A stretch of 64,000 nt of DNA from Apricaphanius iberus (Eukaryota > Chordata > Actinopteri > Cyprinodontiformes > Aphaniidae): assembly GCA_028564705.1 (NCBI GenBank), contig JAPXFQ010001774.1, positions 558,001-622,000 of the forward strand. Direction: 5' to 3'. The position numbers were made by a program, and so were the translations under genes. The notes under the pieces were generated by a model. The model saw only the letters and a program-made list of their open reading frames with translations. It was not told the origin of the DNA and did no database searches. This document shows, piece by piece, positions 1-9,547 of the stretch; position 1 is the first letter of the stretch, and the number at the start of each line of letters is the position of its first letter.

Positions 1-970
1 CGGATCATATTATGAATTAGTGTGTCAAAAGCAGCACTGAGATCCAACAGGACCAGAACAATCATAAATCTATTTTCTGACGCCATTAGAATATTATTAG
101 TAACTTTCACCAGTGCTGTTTTAGTGCTATGAGCTCTAAAACCTGACTGAAATTCTCCAATCAGGTTGTTGCTGTTTAGATGCTCATGAACTTGATTAGC
201 AACTATTTTCTCTATAATTTTGGATAAGAAAGGAAGGTTAGATATAGGTCTGTAATTAGCTAAGTCATCTTGATTGAGGGAGTGTTTCTTAAGTAAGCTT
301 TAATTACAGCAACCTTGAATTCTTGTGGTACATATCCATGTATTAAAGGTAGATTAATCATATCTAAAATAGGGCCAGTAACCAGAGGGAACACTTCCTT
401 AATTATTTGGTTGGGATTTGGTCTAACATACAAGTTGAAGGTTTAGATGAAGCTAATAACTGTGATAATTCCAAAAGTTCAACAGAATCAAAACAGTACA
501 GACATAAACAGGGTTCTACAATTCTCTCCGAAAGTGCTTCATTTACTGAGAGAGACGTAATCATGTTTGGGAGAATTTAGGAGTCATCTAAGTGTGTAGA
601 GCCCCATTTTCTCTCCAATTTTCTTAGTATTCTGCTTTAAAGTACGCAACTCTGCATTAAACCAGGGAGCCAAGCTCTTATGGATGATTACCTTCTTTTT
701 TAAGGGGTCTACACTGTCTAGCGCCAGACTCAGTGAGGAAGTAATACTTTTAACGAGACCATCAATTTCGGAAGGGTTATTGATGGAATCCTGCCGTCCA
801 CTGTTTTATTCTGAAACACATACAGTAGGAATCCAGAATGGAACAGATTCTTTAAAACTTGTTACAGCATTGTTTGATAGACTTCTAATGCAATAACATT
901 TTATTTCAGATTTTGGAAATTCAGGTATATGAATTGAAAAGTTATCAAAAATAGTCAGATAGAACAGGGT
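1..970 (-). mobile_element. L2-type LINE fragment (5' part of ORF2), cut by window edge
   Basis: Read on the minus strand, the first 300 bases match the reverse transcriptase region of the L2 copy at 6592-9157. The complement of 1-60 encodes the same stretch around the LDLSAAFDT motif. Positions 300-900 continue toward the endonuclease-RT linker in the same orientation. Frames are broken and no long ORF survives. The rest of the element, including its 3' end, lies beyond the left edge. The right boundary near 970 is approximate. The family call rests on homology within the window. Confidence 0.75.
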
Positions 971-1076
971 TACGTGGGAGGACTCTTAAATCTTTAAACT
1001 TGTAGATATGTTTTGTGATCTGTTGAAATATTGGCACACTAATTAAAGTATTTAACTATAATTAACAATATTACAT

Positions 1077-1380
1077 TTGGAGAAAATAAAGGGGAAACTT
1101 GCAAGCTTACAACTGAGAAATATGAGGGGGTCAGCATCGTGTTGTGGCAGTTTTCTTGCAAGAGGGACTAGTGGACTTTACAAAATTGATGGCATCATAA
1201 AGAAAAACCAGAAGTACATCAAGGTCAATATTTTGATGCATCCATCACAGTCCTTATCTCACTCTCATAGGACATTTAAAGAGCTGAAAAGGTGCGTGTG
1301 AGTGATCTGGACTACAAATCTGACCCAGTTCTTTCAAGAGGAATGGGCTGAAATTTAAGCAAATTATTGTAAAAAGCTTT
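1077..1380 (+). pseudogene. Tc1/mariner transposase fragment, degenerate
   Basis: A 74-codon open stretch (1077-1301) contains a GTSGLYKIDGI segment like the one between the two catalytic aspartates of fish Tc1 transposases. After a frameshift, 1300-1360 reads like the C-terminal tail (LTQFFQEEW-type). The central DNDPKH segment and the DLNPIE motif are not recognisable, and no terminal inverted repeats were found. It sits between an L2 and a Rex1 fragment. It is a dead remnant; the family call is moderately sure, the limits approximate. Confidence 0.55.
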
Positions 1381-1462
1381 TCGATTCAAATTCAATTCAA
1401 AAATACTTTATTGATCCCAGAGGGATATTAAGTGTTGTTGTAGCTCATTGTGAATTCGTTTT

Positions 1463-4100
1463 TCAAGGAGTTGTTGTAGACCATGATGGCTGTGGGGAGA
1501 AAGGATTTCCTTTAGCGGTCGGTGTTGCAACGAAACTGAAGAAGCCTCCGACTGAACATACTCTGTTGCTATAGGATAAATCACGAAGAGGATGCTCAGG
1601 GTTGTCCATAATCTTTAAAATTTTATGAAGAATACTTCTTTGCATCATTATCTCCAGTTGTTCCACAGGTTTCACCAGAACAGAACCAGCCTTGTTTATC
1701 AGGTTGTTGAGCTGTTTTAAGTCCCTGGCTCTGATGCTGCTACCCCAACAGATGATGGATGAAGAGATAACACTCTCCACAACAGACTTGAAGAAGATTT
1801 GCAGCATCATGCTGCAAATCTGCAAAAGCGTCCTCAAAAAGTAAAGTCTGCTCTGTCCCCTTTTGCAGACTGCTTCACTGTTGATTCTCCAGTCTGTCGT
1901 CCAGATGCACTCCAACGTATTTGTGCTCCTCAACCACTTCCACTTCTTCTCCCTTCATATATACAGTCTTTGACCTATCCCTGTTTCTTCTGAAATCTAC
2001 AACCATCTCCTTTGTTTTGTTCTCATTCAAGCTAAGATGATTGTTTCTACACCATGCCACAAAGCGGTCAACCCGCTCAATGTATTCAGCCGTCTCTCCA
2101 TCTCTGATACACCCGACAATTGCAGAGTCGTCTGAGTATTTCTACAGATGACAGTTCTCTGTCTTATAGTGGAAGTCTGAGATGTACAGAGTTAAAAGGA
2201 ATGGTGAGAGTACAGTCCCTTGTGGAGCTCCTGTGCTGCTGACCAGCTAGTTTGACACACAATCCTTCAGTCTCACAAACTGTGGTCGGTTTGCCAGGTA
2301 GTCACTGATCCAGCTGATTATTGAGGCCTCCACCTTTGTCTTCAGGAGTTTCTGACAAAGCAAATCAGCCTGAATTGTGTTAAATGCACTGGAGAAATCA
2401 AAGAACATGATTCTCACAGTGCTGCCTGCTTTGTTCAGATGACGGTGAGTTGGTTGAAGCAGGTTGATGATGGCATCTTTAACGCCAACTCCATGGCAAT
2501 AAGCAAACTGCAGGGGGTCCTGATCAGTGTTATCGTTAACGAAAAAAACAAAATAACGAAAACTAGAAGTAACTGTTAAATGAAAAAAAATTAAATTAGA
2601 ATTTGAAACAAAACTAAAACGAACTGAAACTGTAATGAGTGTTCACAAAACTAACTAAAACAAACCAAGTTTACTGAGAAAATGTGCTTAGTTTTCGTAT
2701 CATACAGTGCCTCATAAAGTCTGGAAGAATAATTTCTATGTCGCTCTCGCGCTAGCACCAGAAACGGATGCGATCTTCTGTGTTGTGCCTTTTTAGTTGC
2801 ACAAATTGCCTCGATAAAAACGATAAGAACGGGAAAGTTGGATAAAGTTGGATACCCATCGACTCGCCTCCTTTCAAGGAAATAAAAGTCGTCTTTGGAT
2901 TGCAAGCTATCAGAAGAAGCGATTGAAATAATAATTAAACGGTCTGAAGCAAAAACTTCATAACAGGTGAGCTACGGCGGCTAACTAGCTAACAAATAAG
3001 CTAAACCTGCGACTGCAAACAGCAATGGGAGCCAGTGTTACACTGGAGTTGTGTAGCTGGTGTAGCTTGTGCGTGTATCCACGGTGTTGGTGACAAATAA
3101 TCCCTCTCTAGTTTCTGGTTATTGGTGGTTTTTACAGGTTGTTCTGCATTATCCCAACATGTCAGTCAAGTCATCTGTGTTGCTGCGGTCCGCCTAGCGT
3201 CATGTCAGCAAAGGTTGAGAGAAAGCGCAAATGTGCAAAACGATCAAAAGCATCATAGTACTTAAGATAGCCTGGTTTTTGTTTTGTTGTGTTGACACTC
3301 TGTTTTTATAGAACTATAGCACCTGCATTAATTGTTTGGCTTTTTAATGCACAAGTGCTGTTATCGTGTACCATTTTCATTGTATACTTGCCTGATTTGT
3401 ATGGCTGTTAATCTGGCCAATGTAAATACAGTTTAAAAAAAAGCATGATCATTTTTCTGAGATTTTTTTGGTGTGTGTCTTGCCCCGGTACACAATTTAA
3501 CGAAGAGACAAACTAAAAAGGAAACTAATAAAAACTAAACTGAAACTAAGAATTTTCAAAAAAAATTAAATAAATTAAACTACCTATCAAATGGTAAAAA
3601 ACTAAATAAAACAAAAATAGAATTTGAAATCTTGAGTCAAAAATAAATAAACTACTGAAAATTAATTAAATTACTATAACCCTGGTCCTGATAGGTTCTA
3701 GTTTGCTTACTCAGGTGGGGAAACAAGAGTCTCTCCAGGACCTTCATGATGTGGGATGTCAGGGCGGTAGGTCTGTAGTCATTGATGACTGATGGGAGAG
3801 TTTGCTTCGGAACTGGAACAAGGCAGGATGTCTTCCACAACACTGGAACCTTCTTTTGGGTCAGGCTAAGGTTGAAGAGGTGTTGTATAATCCCACAGAG
3901 CTGCTCTGCACAGATCTTCAGGACTCTGGGGCTGAAACCATATGGACCTGCAGCCTTGTTCCTGTTCAGTTTCTCCAACTACCTCTTCACCTGACATCTA
4001 GAGACAGACAGGTGGGAGATTGAGATAAAGGGGGTAGCAGCATCTCTTGACTTGGTTGAAGACAAAGTTGTGGAAGTCGAAGAGTCCATGACTGAGGTGT
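1463..4100 (-). pseudogene. Rex1 reverse transcriptase, broken
   Basis: The reading frame survives in pieces: 3978-3652 (N-terminal RT, NKAAGP to DYRPTALTSHIMKVLERL), then, beyond the MITE, fragments around 2460-2060, 2060-1875 (NNHLSLNENKTKEMVVDFRRN, then EEHKYVGVHLDDRL) and 1933-1463 (KRGQSRLYFLRTL and the C-terminal domain). The order matches the Rex1 polymerase. It has frameshifts and in-frame stops and cannot encode a working enzyme. Independently of these, the 1160-bp hAT insertion at 2525-3684 disrupts it. Confidence 0.8.
2525..3684. mobile_element. hAT-type non-autonomous element inserted in Rex1
   Basis: The ends are imperfect inverted repeats: CAGTGTTATCGTTAAC on the left, and CAGGGTTATAGTAATT as the complement of the right end. 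They are flanked by a perfect 8-bp direct repeat, GTCCTGAT, at 2517-2524 and 3685-3692. Removing the insert joins Rex1 sequence cleanly. The 8-bp TSD points to the hAT superfamily. The flanks are A-rich with repeated aaaacta motifs. The interior (2700-3250) is less biased and contains AACAG|GTGAGC near 2968, a possible splice donor. No transposase coding was seen. Confidence 0.85.
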
Positions 4101-4370
4101 GACAGGACAGGTGTTGGTCTGAGGAGAGTGGGATGTCTTTTTGGCTGGAAACAGGAGACGAGGAGGCTGAGCTTGTTCCTAAACTGAACCTGTTGAAGAA
4201 CGTGTTCAGTCCATTAGCTCTAATAATACTTCCATCTATCCAGTTCTTCCTGAGCTTAAATCCTGTGAGATCTTTTTCATTCCAGACCAGACATCTCTTT
4301 TATTGTTCCTCTGTAGGTTGTTTTCCAGCTTCTTCCTGTAAACTCAAGATGTGTCCATGGCTTGAGTTGT

Positions 4371-5454
4371 AACAAAACCAAGGATTTTTAAAGCAAATAT
4401 TGTTCTTTACATTTAGCATCTCTTAGTAATAGTCAATAATCAATCTGATAACACAAAGTATACACATCCTCTTTTTCCACACTTTGCAGTATTGCCACAA
4501 TTTGATACTTCCCAACGGCACACTTCAGTGTATCTTATTAGCAAATTATTATAGACCAACATGAGGTAGAGCATAAACAGTGGAAGAATCTTAAGCGGTT
4601 TTTAGTATTGTTTTCACAATGAAAAACTAAAAGCATATTTTGCATTCATATTCTGTTCTCTTGACTATAATTGCTTAATTAAAATCCAGTGCAGCCATTT
4701 GTCTTTTAAAGTCACCTAACTAGGAAATAGATTCCACAGGAATCAAGTTTTAGTATGAATACAATCACAATACCATTAACTTTGAAACACTGCAAATCAG
4801 GACATTCTTTCTACCTGTTTTTGCATGCAGCAGGTTTACCGAATGTGAGATCTGGTAGACTTTAATGTCAAAGCAGAAAACAGAGAAAAACAGTGCAGAA
4901 ATACGCTACAGCTTTCAAATGCATTCTACATATTCAGTGGTTAATCATCGGCTTTAGTTCAAACAGTCTGTGACATCCCATAGTTAGGAGGAGAGTGTGT
5001 CTCCGCCAGAATCATTTTATTATGATTGAAATGCAAATGACAGAGAGTGCCTTCATTGATATTCATAAGACTTATCTTGTATAATTATTAAGAGTGAGTA
5101 CATTGTTCACTGTCTGCAGAGGAGAGCAGGAGTGCATGATCTGCATTCAGCTCAAGCTATGTGAAGGACGGTTTGTCATAAAACAGTGAGTTATTACAAA
5201 TGCAGCTGGCTGTGTCAATTTATTATAGAAACATTTACAAGCTGAGGTAACAATAAGAAACTGTTTTGTTTCATTTTGTTGCATTCGCTGCTTTTACTGG
5301 CTGAAGATTGCTGTGCAACCATGTGCAGCAGCAACAGTCAGTATTCAGTGAAATTATTTTCATTTACTGGAGTGATATAAGCAATGAACAAGGTTTGTGT
5401 TCAAAGCAATATTGAGCTAATAGTAATGTACTGGCACAGTATCCATTTGTTGTA
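4371..5454. other. Repeat-poor interval; candidate conserved non-coding sequence
   Basis: No ORF or repeat was recognised. The part from about 4960 to 5290 is AT-rich but complex, with an octamer-like ATGCAAAT (near 5031) and homeodomain/POU-like AT cores. Its texture resembles conserved enhancers near developmental and synaptic genes. This is an impression from composition only. Confidence 0.3.
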
Positions 5455-5498
5455 AATATATATACAGTATATATATATATACATATATATATATATTT
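5455..5498. repeat. (TA)n microsatellite
   Basis: Interrupted TA dinucleotide tract. It is followed at 5502 by AGGGGTGTCG and a run of GATTCGATTT motifs, which resembles the left end of a hAT-like element. A matching right end was not established. Confidence 0.85.
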
Positions 5499-5724
5499 AT
5501 TAGGGGTGTCGTGATTCTCTAATTCCTCGATTGGATTTTCGATTTTAGGGTCACGATTCGATTTGATTCTTGATTTAAAAAAAAAAAAAGTTTTACAGTA
5601 TCAAACCCTATGTCATTTTTACACTGGTTTTGTTCATAAAATTTTGTCCAGTAAATCGTATTTTAAAAGACAAAAAATGATGCAATTTTTGTTGTTCTTG
5701 TGTAATGTATCACATTAGGCATTA

Positions 5725-6258
5725 TCCATCTCCATCCATCTTCCTCCGCTTATCCGGGGTCGGGTCGCGGGGGCAGTAGCCTAAGCAAGGAGACCCAGAC
5801 TTGCCTCTCCCCGGCCACTTGGGCCAGCTCCTCGGGAGGAATCCCGAGGCGTTCCCAGGCCAGCTGGGAGACATAATCTCTCCAACGGGTCCTGGGTCTT
5901 CCCCTGGGTCTCCTCCCGGTGGGACATGCCCGGAACACCTCACCAGGGAGGCGTCCAGGAGGCATCCTGACTAGATGCCCGAGCCACCTCAACTGGCTCC
6001 TCTCGATGTGGAGGAGCAGCGGCTCTACTCTGAGCTCCCTCCGGATGACCGAGCTTCTCACCCTATCTCTAAGGGAGAGCCCAGCCACCCTACGGAGGAA
6101 ACTCATTTCAGCCGCCTGTATCCGTGATCTCGTTCTTTCGGTCACCACCCAGCGTTCGTGACCATAGATGAGGGTAGGAACGTAGATCGACCGGTAAATC
6201 GAGAGCTTCGCCTTTCGGCTCAGCTCTCTCTTCACCACGACAGACCGGTACAGCGCCC
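5725..6258 (-). pseudogene. Rex3 ORF, C-terminal segment
   Basis: A 162-codon open frame (6238-5750) reads through the conserved C-terminal domain of fish Rex3/RTE polymerase. It runs from VKRELSRKAKLSIYRS, through RRVAGLSLRDRVRSS and LHIERSQLRWLGHLVRMP, to the end WVSLLRLLPPRPDPG just before the tail. It is GC-rich compared with the surrounding DNA and open over its whole length, so the insertion may be fairly young. It lacks the polymerase core and cannot be functional alone. Confidence 0.85.
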
Positions 6259-6261
6259 GGA

Positions 6262-6591
6262 AGGATCACACTTCTGAGCCTCCCTGGTAAGGTCTATTCA
6301 GGGGTTCTGGAGAGGAGGGTACGACGGATAGTCGAACCTCGGATCCAGGAGGAACAATGCGGTTTTCGTCCTGGCCGTGGAACACTGGACCAGCTCTACA
6401 CCCTCGGCAGGGTCCTGGAGGGTGCGTGGGAGTTCGCCCAACCAGTCTACATCTGCTTTGTGGACTTGGAGAAGGCGTTCGACCGTGTCCCTCGGGGTGT
6501 CCTGTGGGGGGTACTCCGGGAGTATGGGGTACCAGGCCCTCTGATACGGGCTGTTAGGTCCCTATATGACCGGTGTCAGAGTCTGGTTCGC
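6262..6591 (+). pseudogene. Rex3 RT, upstream part of the inverted segment
   Basis: The plus strand encodes the pre-motif-A region and motif A: a GRGTLDQLYTLGRVLEGAWEFAQ-like stretch with one frameshift, then VDLEKAFDRVPRGVLWGVLREYGV at 6460-6530 (Asp of motif A present) and LYDRCQSLVR. It breaks off at about 6591, where L2 sequence begins, and resumes at about 9157. In the parent LINE this is the polymerase that copies its RNA at the target site. Confidence 0.85.
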
Positions 6592-8038
6592 TGCTCCAAT
6601 TTTAAATATAATGAATCTATCCTTAGTCAATGGATATGTACCACAGGAGTTTAAGATTGCTGTAATTAAACCTCTACTTAAGAAACCCTCTCTTGATCAA
6701 AACGACTTAATTAACTATAGACCGATATCTAATCTTCCCTTCTTATCTAAAATTCTTGAGAAAATAGTTGCACACCAGATATGTGAGCATTTAAACAATA
6801 ATGAGCTGTTTGAGAAGTTTCAGTCAGGCTTTAGAGCTCATCACAGCACTGAAACAGCTCTGGTGAAGGTTACTAATGATATTCTCATAGCCTCAGACAA
6901 TGGACTGGTGACCATTCTGGTCCTGTTAGATCTCAGTGCTGCCTTTGACACTGTTGACCACAATATTCTCATAGAAAGGCTTCAAAGTGTCGGTATAATA
7001 GGAACAGCACTAGGTTGGTTTAAATCTTATTTGTCTAACAGATTTCAGTTTGTTCAGGTAAACAATAGATCTTCCTCAACCTCAATAGTTACTTGCGGAG
7101 TACCACAGGGTTCAGTGCTTGGGCCGATTCTCTTTACTATATATATGCTTCCTATTGGTAAAATAATTAGGCAGCATGGGATAAAATTCCATAGTTACGC
7201 AGATGATACACAGCTATATCTATCCATTAATCCTGATGAATCCAATCAGTTAGGTAGACTACAGGCATGTCTGGAAGACATAAAAACTTGGATGACTCTA
7301 AACTTCTTGCTTCTAAATTCTGATAAAACAGAAGTTGTCGTCTTTGGACCAGAAGCTCTGAAAAAGAAACTACTTAGTCAGCCCCTTCACCTGGACGGCA
7401 TTAAATTAGCCTCCAGTAATAAAGCAAAAAACCTCGGTGTCATTTTTGACCAAGATATGTCATTTAGAACTCACATTAAAGAAGTCTGTAGGATTTCCTT
7501 TTTTCACCTTAGGAATATTGCAAAAATTAGAACCATCCTGTCCAGGACTGATGCTGAAAAACTAGTCCATGCATTTGTTACTTCAAGGCTGGATTACTGT
7601 AACTGTCTATTATCAGGTAGTCCACAGAATACAATTAAAAGTCTACAGTTAGTTCAAAATGCTGCTGCTAGGATTCTGATGAATATTAAAAGAAGAGATC
7701 ACATTTCCCCTGTTTTAGCTTCTCTTCACTGGCTCCCAGTAAAATCTAGAATAGAATTCAAGATCCTCCTTCTGACATATAAAGCCCTTAATAATCTAGC
7801 TCCATCATACATAAGAGACCTGATTGTTCCATATGTTCCTAACAGAGACCTTCGCTCTCAGACTGCAGGTTTACTGGTAGTTCCTAGGATTTCTAAAAGT
7901 AGAATGGGTGGCAGATCTTTCAGCTATCAGGCTCCCCTCCTATGGAACCGGCTCCCAGGGTTGGTTCGTGAAGCAGACAATTTGTCTATCTTTAAAACTA
8001 GGCTAAAAACTTTCCTCTTTGACAAAGCTTACAGTTAG
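6566..8038 (+). CDS. L2 ORF2 remnant: reverse transcriptase and C-terminal domain (5'-truncated)
   Basis: This is a 490-codon uninterrupted frame. The RT core is complete: motif A LLDLSAAFDTVDH at about residues 120-132, motif B GVPQGSVLGPILF at 178-190, catalytic YADD at 211-214, then the thumb and the conserved C-terminal region (LHWLPVKSRIEFKILLLTYK and LWNRLPG). The first 9-10 residues come from Rex3, so the annotated ATG is accidental. The apurinic endonuclease domain expected upstream is absent. The intact frame suggests a recent insertion. It is not expected to be mobile because promoter and endonuclease are lost. It is a LINE ORF, not a host gene. Confidence 0.85.
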   Translation: MTGVRVWFAAPILNIMNLSLVNGYVPQEFKIAVIKPLLKKPSLDQNDLINYRPISNLPFLSKILEKIVAHQICEHLNNNELFEKFQSGFRAHHSTETALVKVTNDILIASDNGLVTILVLLDLSAAFDTVDHNILIERLQSVGIIGTALGWFKSYLSNRFQFVQVNNRSSSTSIVTCGVPQGSVLGPILFTIYMLPIGKIIRQHGIKFHSYADDTQLYLSINPDESNQLGRLQACLEDIKTWMTLNFLLLNSDKTEVVVFGPEALKKKLLSQPLHLDGIKLASSNKAKNLGVIFDQDMSFRTHIKEVCRISFFHLRNIAKIRTILSRTDAEKLVHAFVTSRLDYCNCLLSGSPQNTIKSLQLVQNAAARILMNIKRRDHISPVLASLHWLPVKSRIEFKILLLTYKALNNLAPSYIRDLIVPYVPNRDLRSQTAGLLVVPRISKSRMGGRSFSYQAPLLWNRLPGLVREADNLSIFKTRLKTFLFDKAYS

Positions 8039-9157
8039 AGATATGTTTATAGGTAGTTAGAGTCAGGTCAGACAGGTAGATAGGAAGAGACAGGTTAATG
8101 TTAGTAGTCAGGCAGAGTGTCAAAAGTTAGGAAGAGATAGGAAGAGGTAGAGTAGCTAGGTAGAGATAGATTAATGTAAGCCAGGTAAAGATCCGGAGCC
8201 GGTCGCGGCTTACCGCCGCGGAAGAAATGTGCCCCACAGGGGCCAGCCAGCGCCGGAGAGGGGTCCCTCAATGGGATCCTCCCGCACAGTGCGGCCGCCC
8301 ATTACCTGCCGGGTTGAATCCCCCGGGCAGACTGTGCGGACCCCACCCGTTTATCTCTTAAACGTTTCTCGCCCTCTTCAACTCTGTCCTCTCAGTTCTG
8401 TCTATTTTTCCTTAAGATAGTTGTCGACTATCGGTCTCGTGCCGGTATTTAGCCTTAGATGGAGTTTACCACCCACTTTGAGCTGCATTCTCAAACAACC
8501 CGACTCCGAGAAGACCCCGGCATGACGGGGGCCGTTACCGGCCCTACACCGTCCACGGGTCAGGAGGACTCAGACAGAGTGTTGGTAGCCAGGTCTCCTA
8601 GTAGCTAGGAGACAGGTTAATGTTAGTAGCTATGCTGCTTTAGGCTAGGCTGTTGGAGGACATTATTAGGGTCTGTTCCTACTTTCTCTCCTACTTCTCC
8701 CCAACTGCATGATGTGCTGTCAATTCAAGCACTAACCTGTTTTCTATTATAGTAGGTGCTCCGGATTAGCCCTGCTTGACGACCCTGACTAAGATGGCAT
8801 TGCAGTGACGGAAAATTCTCCACGTCCTGCAACAAACTTCTGCATCAGTTCTATTGCTCTTTCTGTGTCTCTGTTATGTATTCTCCAAGCCACAGACGGT
8901 CGCGGCAGATAACCGCTTGTGCTGAGCCTGGTTCTGCCGGAGGTTTCTTCCTGTTAAAAGGGAGTTTTTCCTTCCCACTGTCGCTGCATGCTTGCTCAGT
9001 ATGAGGGATTGCTGAGAATTCCACGACGCAATCTTCTGTGGTTCTGTAATTTCTACACTTAACATTGTATTGTAATAACTCTTTTTGTAAAGTGCCTTGA
9101 GATGACATCTGTTGTGAAATGGCGCTATATAAATAAACTGAATTGAATTGAATTGAA
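6592..9157 (+). mobile_element. L2-type LINE, 5'-truncated, nested in Rex3
   Basis: It begins abruptly within ORF2 and contains the RT and C-terminal domain (to 8038). A 3' region follows with repeated GTAGCTAGG/AGGTTAATGTTAGTAG motifs, an antisense 28S rRNA fragment (8190-8575), a run reading GGCAGATAACCGCTTGTGCTG, and the L2-like tail AAAGTGCCTTGAGATGACAT. It ends in a (GAATT)n tail abutting Rex3. No clean TSD was found, as is common for L2. Other pieces of the family lie at 1-970, 10773-11190, 47020-47230 and 50553-50632. Confidence 0.88.
8190..8575 (-). pseudogene. 28S rRNA fragment (5' domain, D2 region) embedded in the L2 3' part
   Basis: The complement reads as the 5' domain of vertebrate 28S rRNA in correct order. 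It has a CGTGGACGGTGT segment, then CGGAGTCGGGTTGTTTG, then GGTGGTAAACTCCATCTAAG followed by CTAAATACCGGCACGAGACC, and then the AAACGGGTGGGGTCCGC region with the GC-rich D2 expansion segment, ending CCGCGACCGGCTCCGGATC. Relative to what I recall of fish 28S there are many C-to-T/G-to-A changes and a degraded stretch near 8375-8420, so it is a decayed copy. L2-like repeats flank it on both sides. It corresponds roughly to 28S nucleotides 200-600. Confidence 0.9.
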
Positions 9158-9532
9158 TTGCCGGCAGTAAGTCGGACTCGTTTCCAGTGAGAGTTGGACT
9201 CCGCCAAGGTTGCCCTTTATCACCGATCCTGTTCATAACGTTTATGGACAGGATTTCTAGGTGCAGCCAAGGTGTTGAGGGGATCCGTTTTGGTGACCTC
9301 AGGATCGGGTCTCTGCTTTTCGCAGATGATGTGGTCTTGTTGGCTTCGTCTGAACGTGATCTACAGCTCTCGTTGGAGCGGTTCGCAGCCGAGTGTGAAG
9401 CGGCTGGGATGAGGATCAGCACCTCCAAATCCGAGACCATGGTCTTGAGTCGGAAAAGGGTAGGGTGCTCTCTTCGGGTTGGGGATGAGGTCCTTCCTCA
9501 AGTGGAGGAGTTTAGGTATCTGGGGGTCTTGT
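9157..9532 (+). pseudogene. Rex3 RT, downstream part of the inverted segment
   Basis: The Rex3 sequence resumes here after the L2 insertion. It encodes VRVGLRQGCPLSPILFITFMDRI (motif B), then GSLLFADDVVLLA with the catalytic FADD at about 9319-9330, and ends in EEFRYLGVLF directly at the 15-bp TSD. The bases at 9205-9225 closely resemble the site of the widely used Rex3 PCR primer, which supports the family name. The frame is open from 9187 to 9555, reading into the flank. Confidence 0.88.
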
Positions 9533-9547
9533 TCACATTAGGCATTA

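Larger units (their letters stand above)
1385..4370 (-). mobile_element. Rex1 (Rex/Babar) LINE, interrupted by a hAT MITE
   Basis: The 3' end lies at 1385-1420. Its complement ends in a GGGATCAATAAAGTATTT-type tail followed by GAATTGAAT repeats, typical of Rex1. Reading leftward to rightward in complement, C-terminal RT coding (1463-2060), an LNENKTKEMVVDFRR segment, and the FSSAFNTIQ motif A region near 2366-2401 are present. The copy is split at 2524/3685 by an inserted MITE and resumes with upstream RT coding (NKAAGPYGFSPRVLK, PVLWKTSCLVPVPK). The 5' limit near 4370 is uncertain. A second Rex1 3' fragment is at 34270-34586. Confidence 0.85.
5710..9547 (-). mobile_element. Rex3 (RTE-clade) LINE, 5'-inverted insertion with 15-bp TSD, carrying a nested L2
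   Basis: A perfect 15-bp direct repeat, TCACATTAGGCATTA, flanks the unit at 5710-5724 and 9533-9547. The Rex3 3' end (TCCATCCATC tail, then the C-terminal coding region) lies in minus orientation at 5725-6258. The preceding RT part lies in plus orientation at 6262-6591 and 9157-9532. Its RNA-3' side abuts the flank and its RNA-5' side abuts the 3' segment, exactly as the twin-priming model predicts. About 90 bases between the two parts are missing. An L2 LINE of about 2.57 kb is inserted in the inverted part. Confidence 0.9.

Noticed and set aside
6566..8038. Long open frame as a host gene
   Set aside because: It carries LINE reverse transcriptase motifs (FDTVDH, YADD), begins in Rex3 sequence and ends before an L2 tail. 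It is a retrotransposon ORF.
8229..8420. Small open frame within 8190-8575 as a coding gene
   Set aside because: It lies wholly in the antisense 28S rRNA fragment; the frame is accidental.
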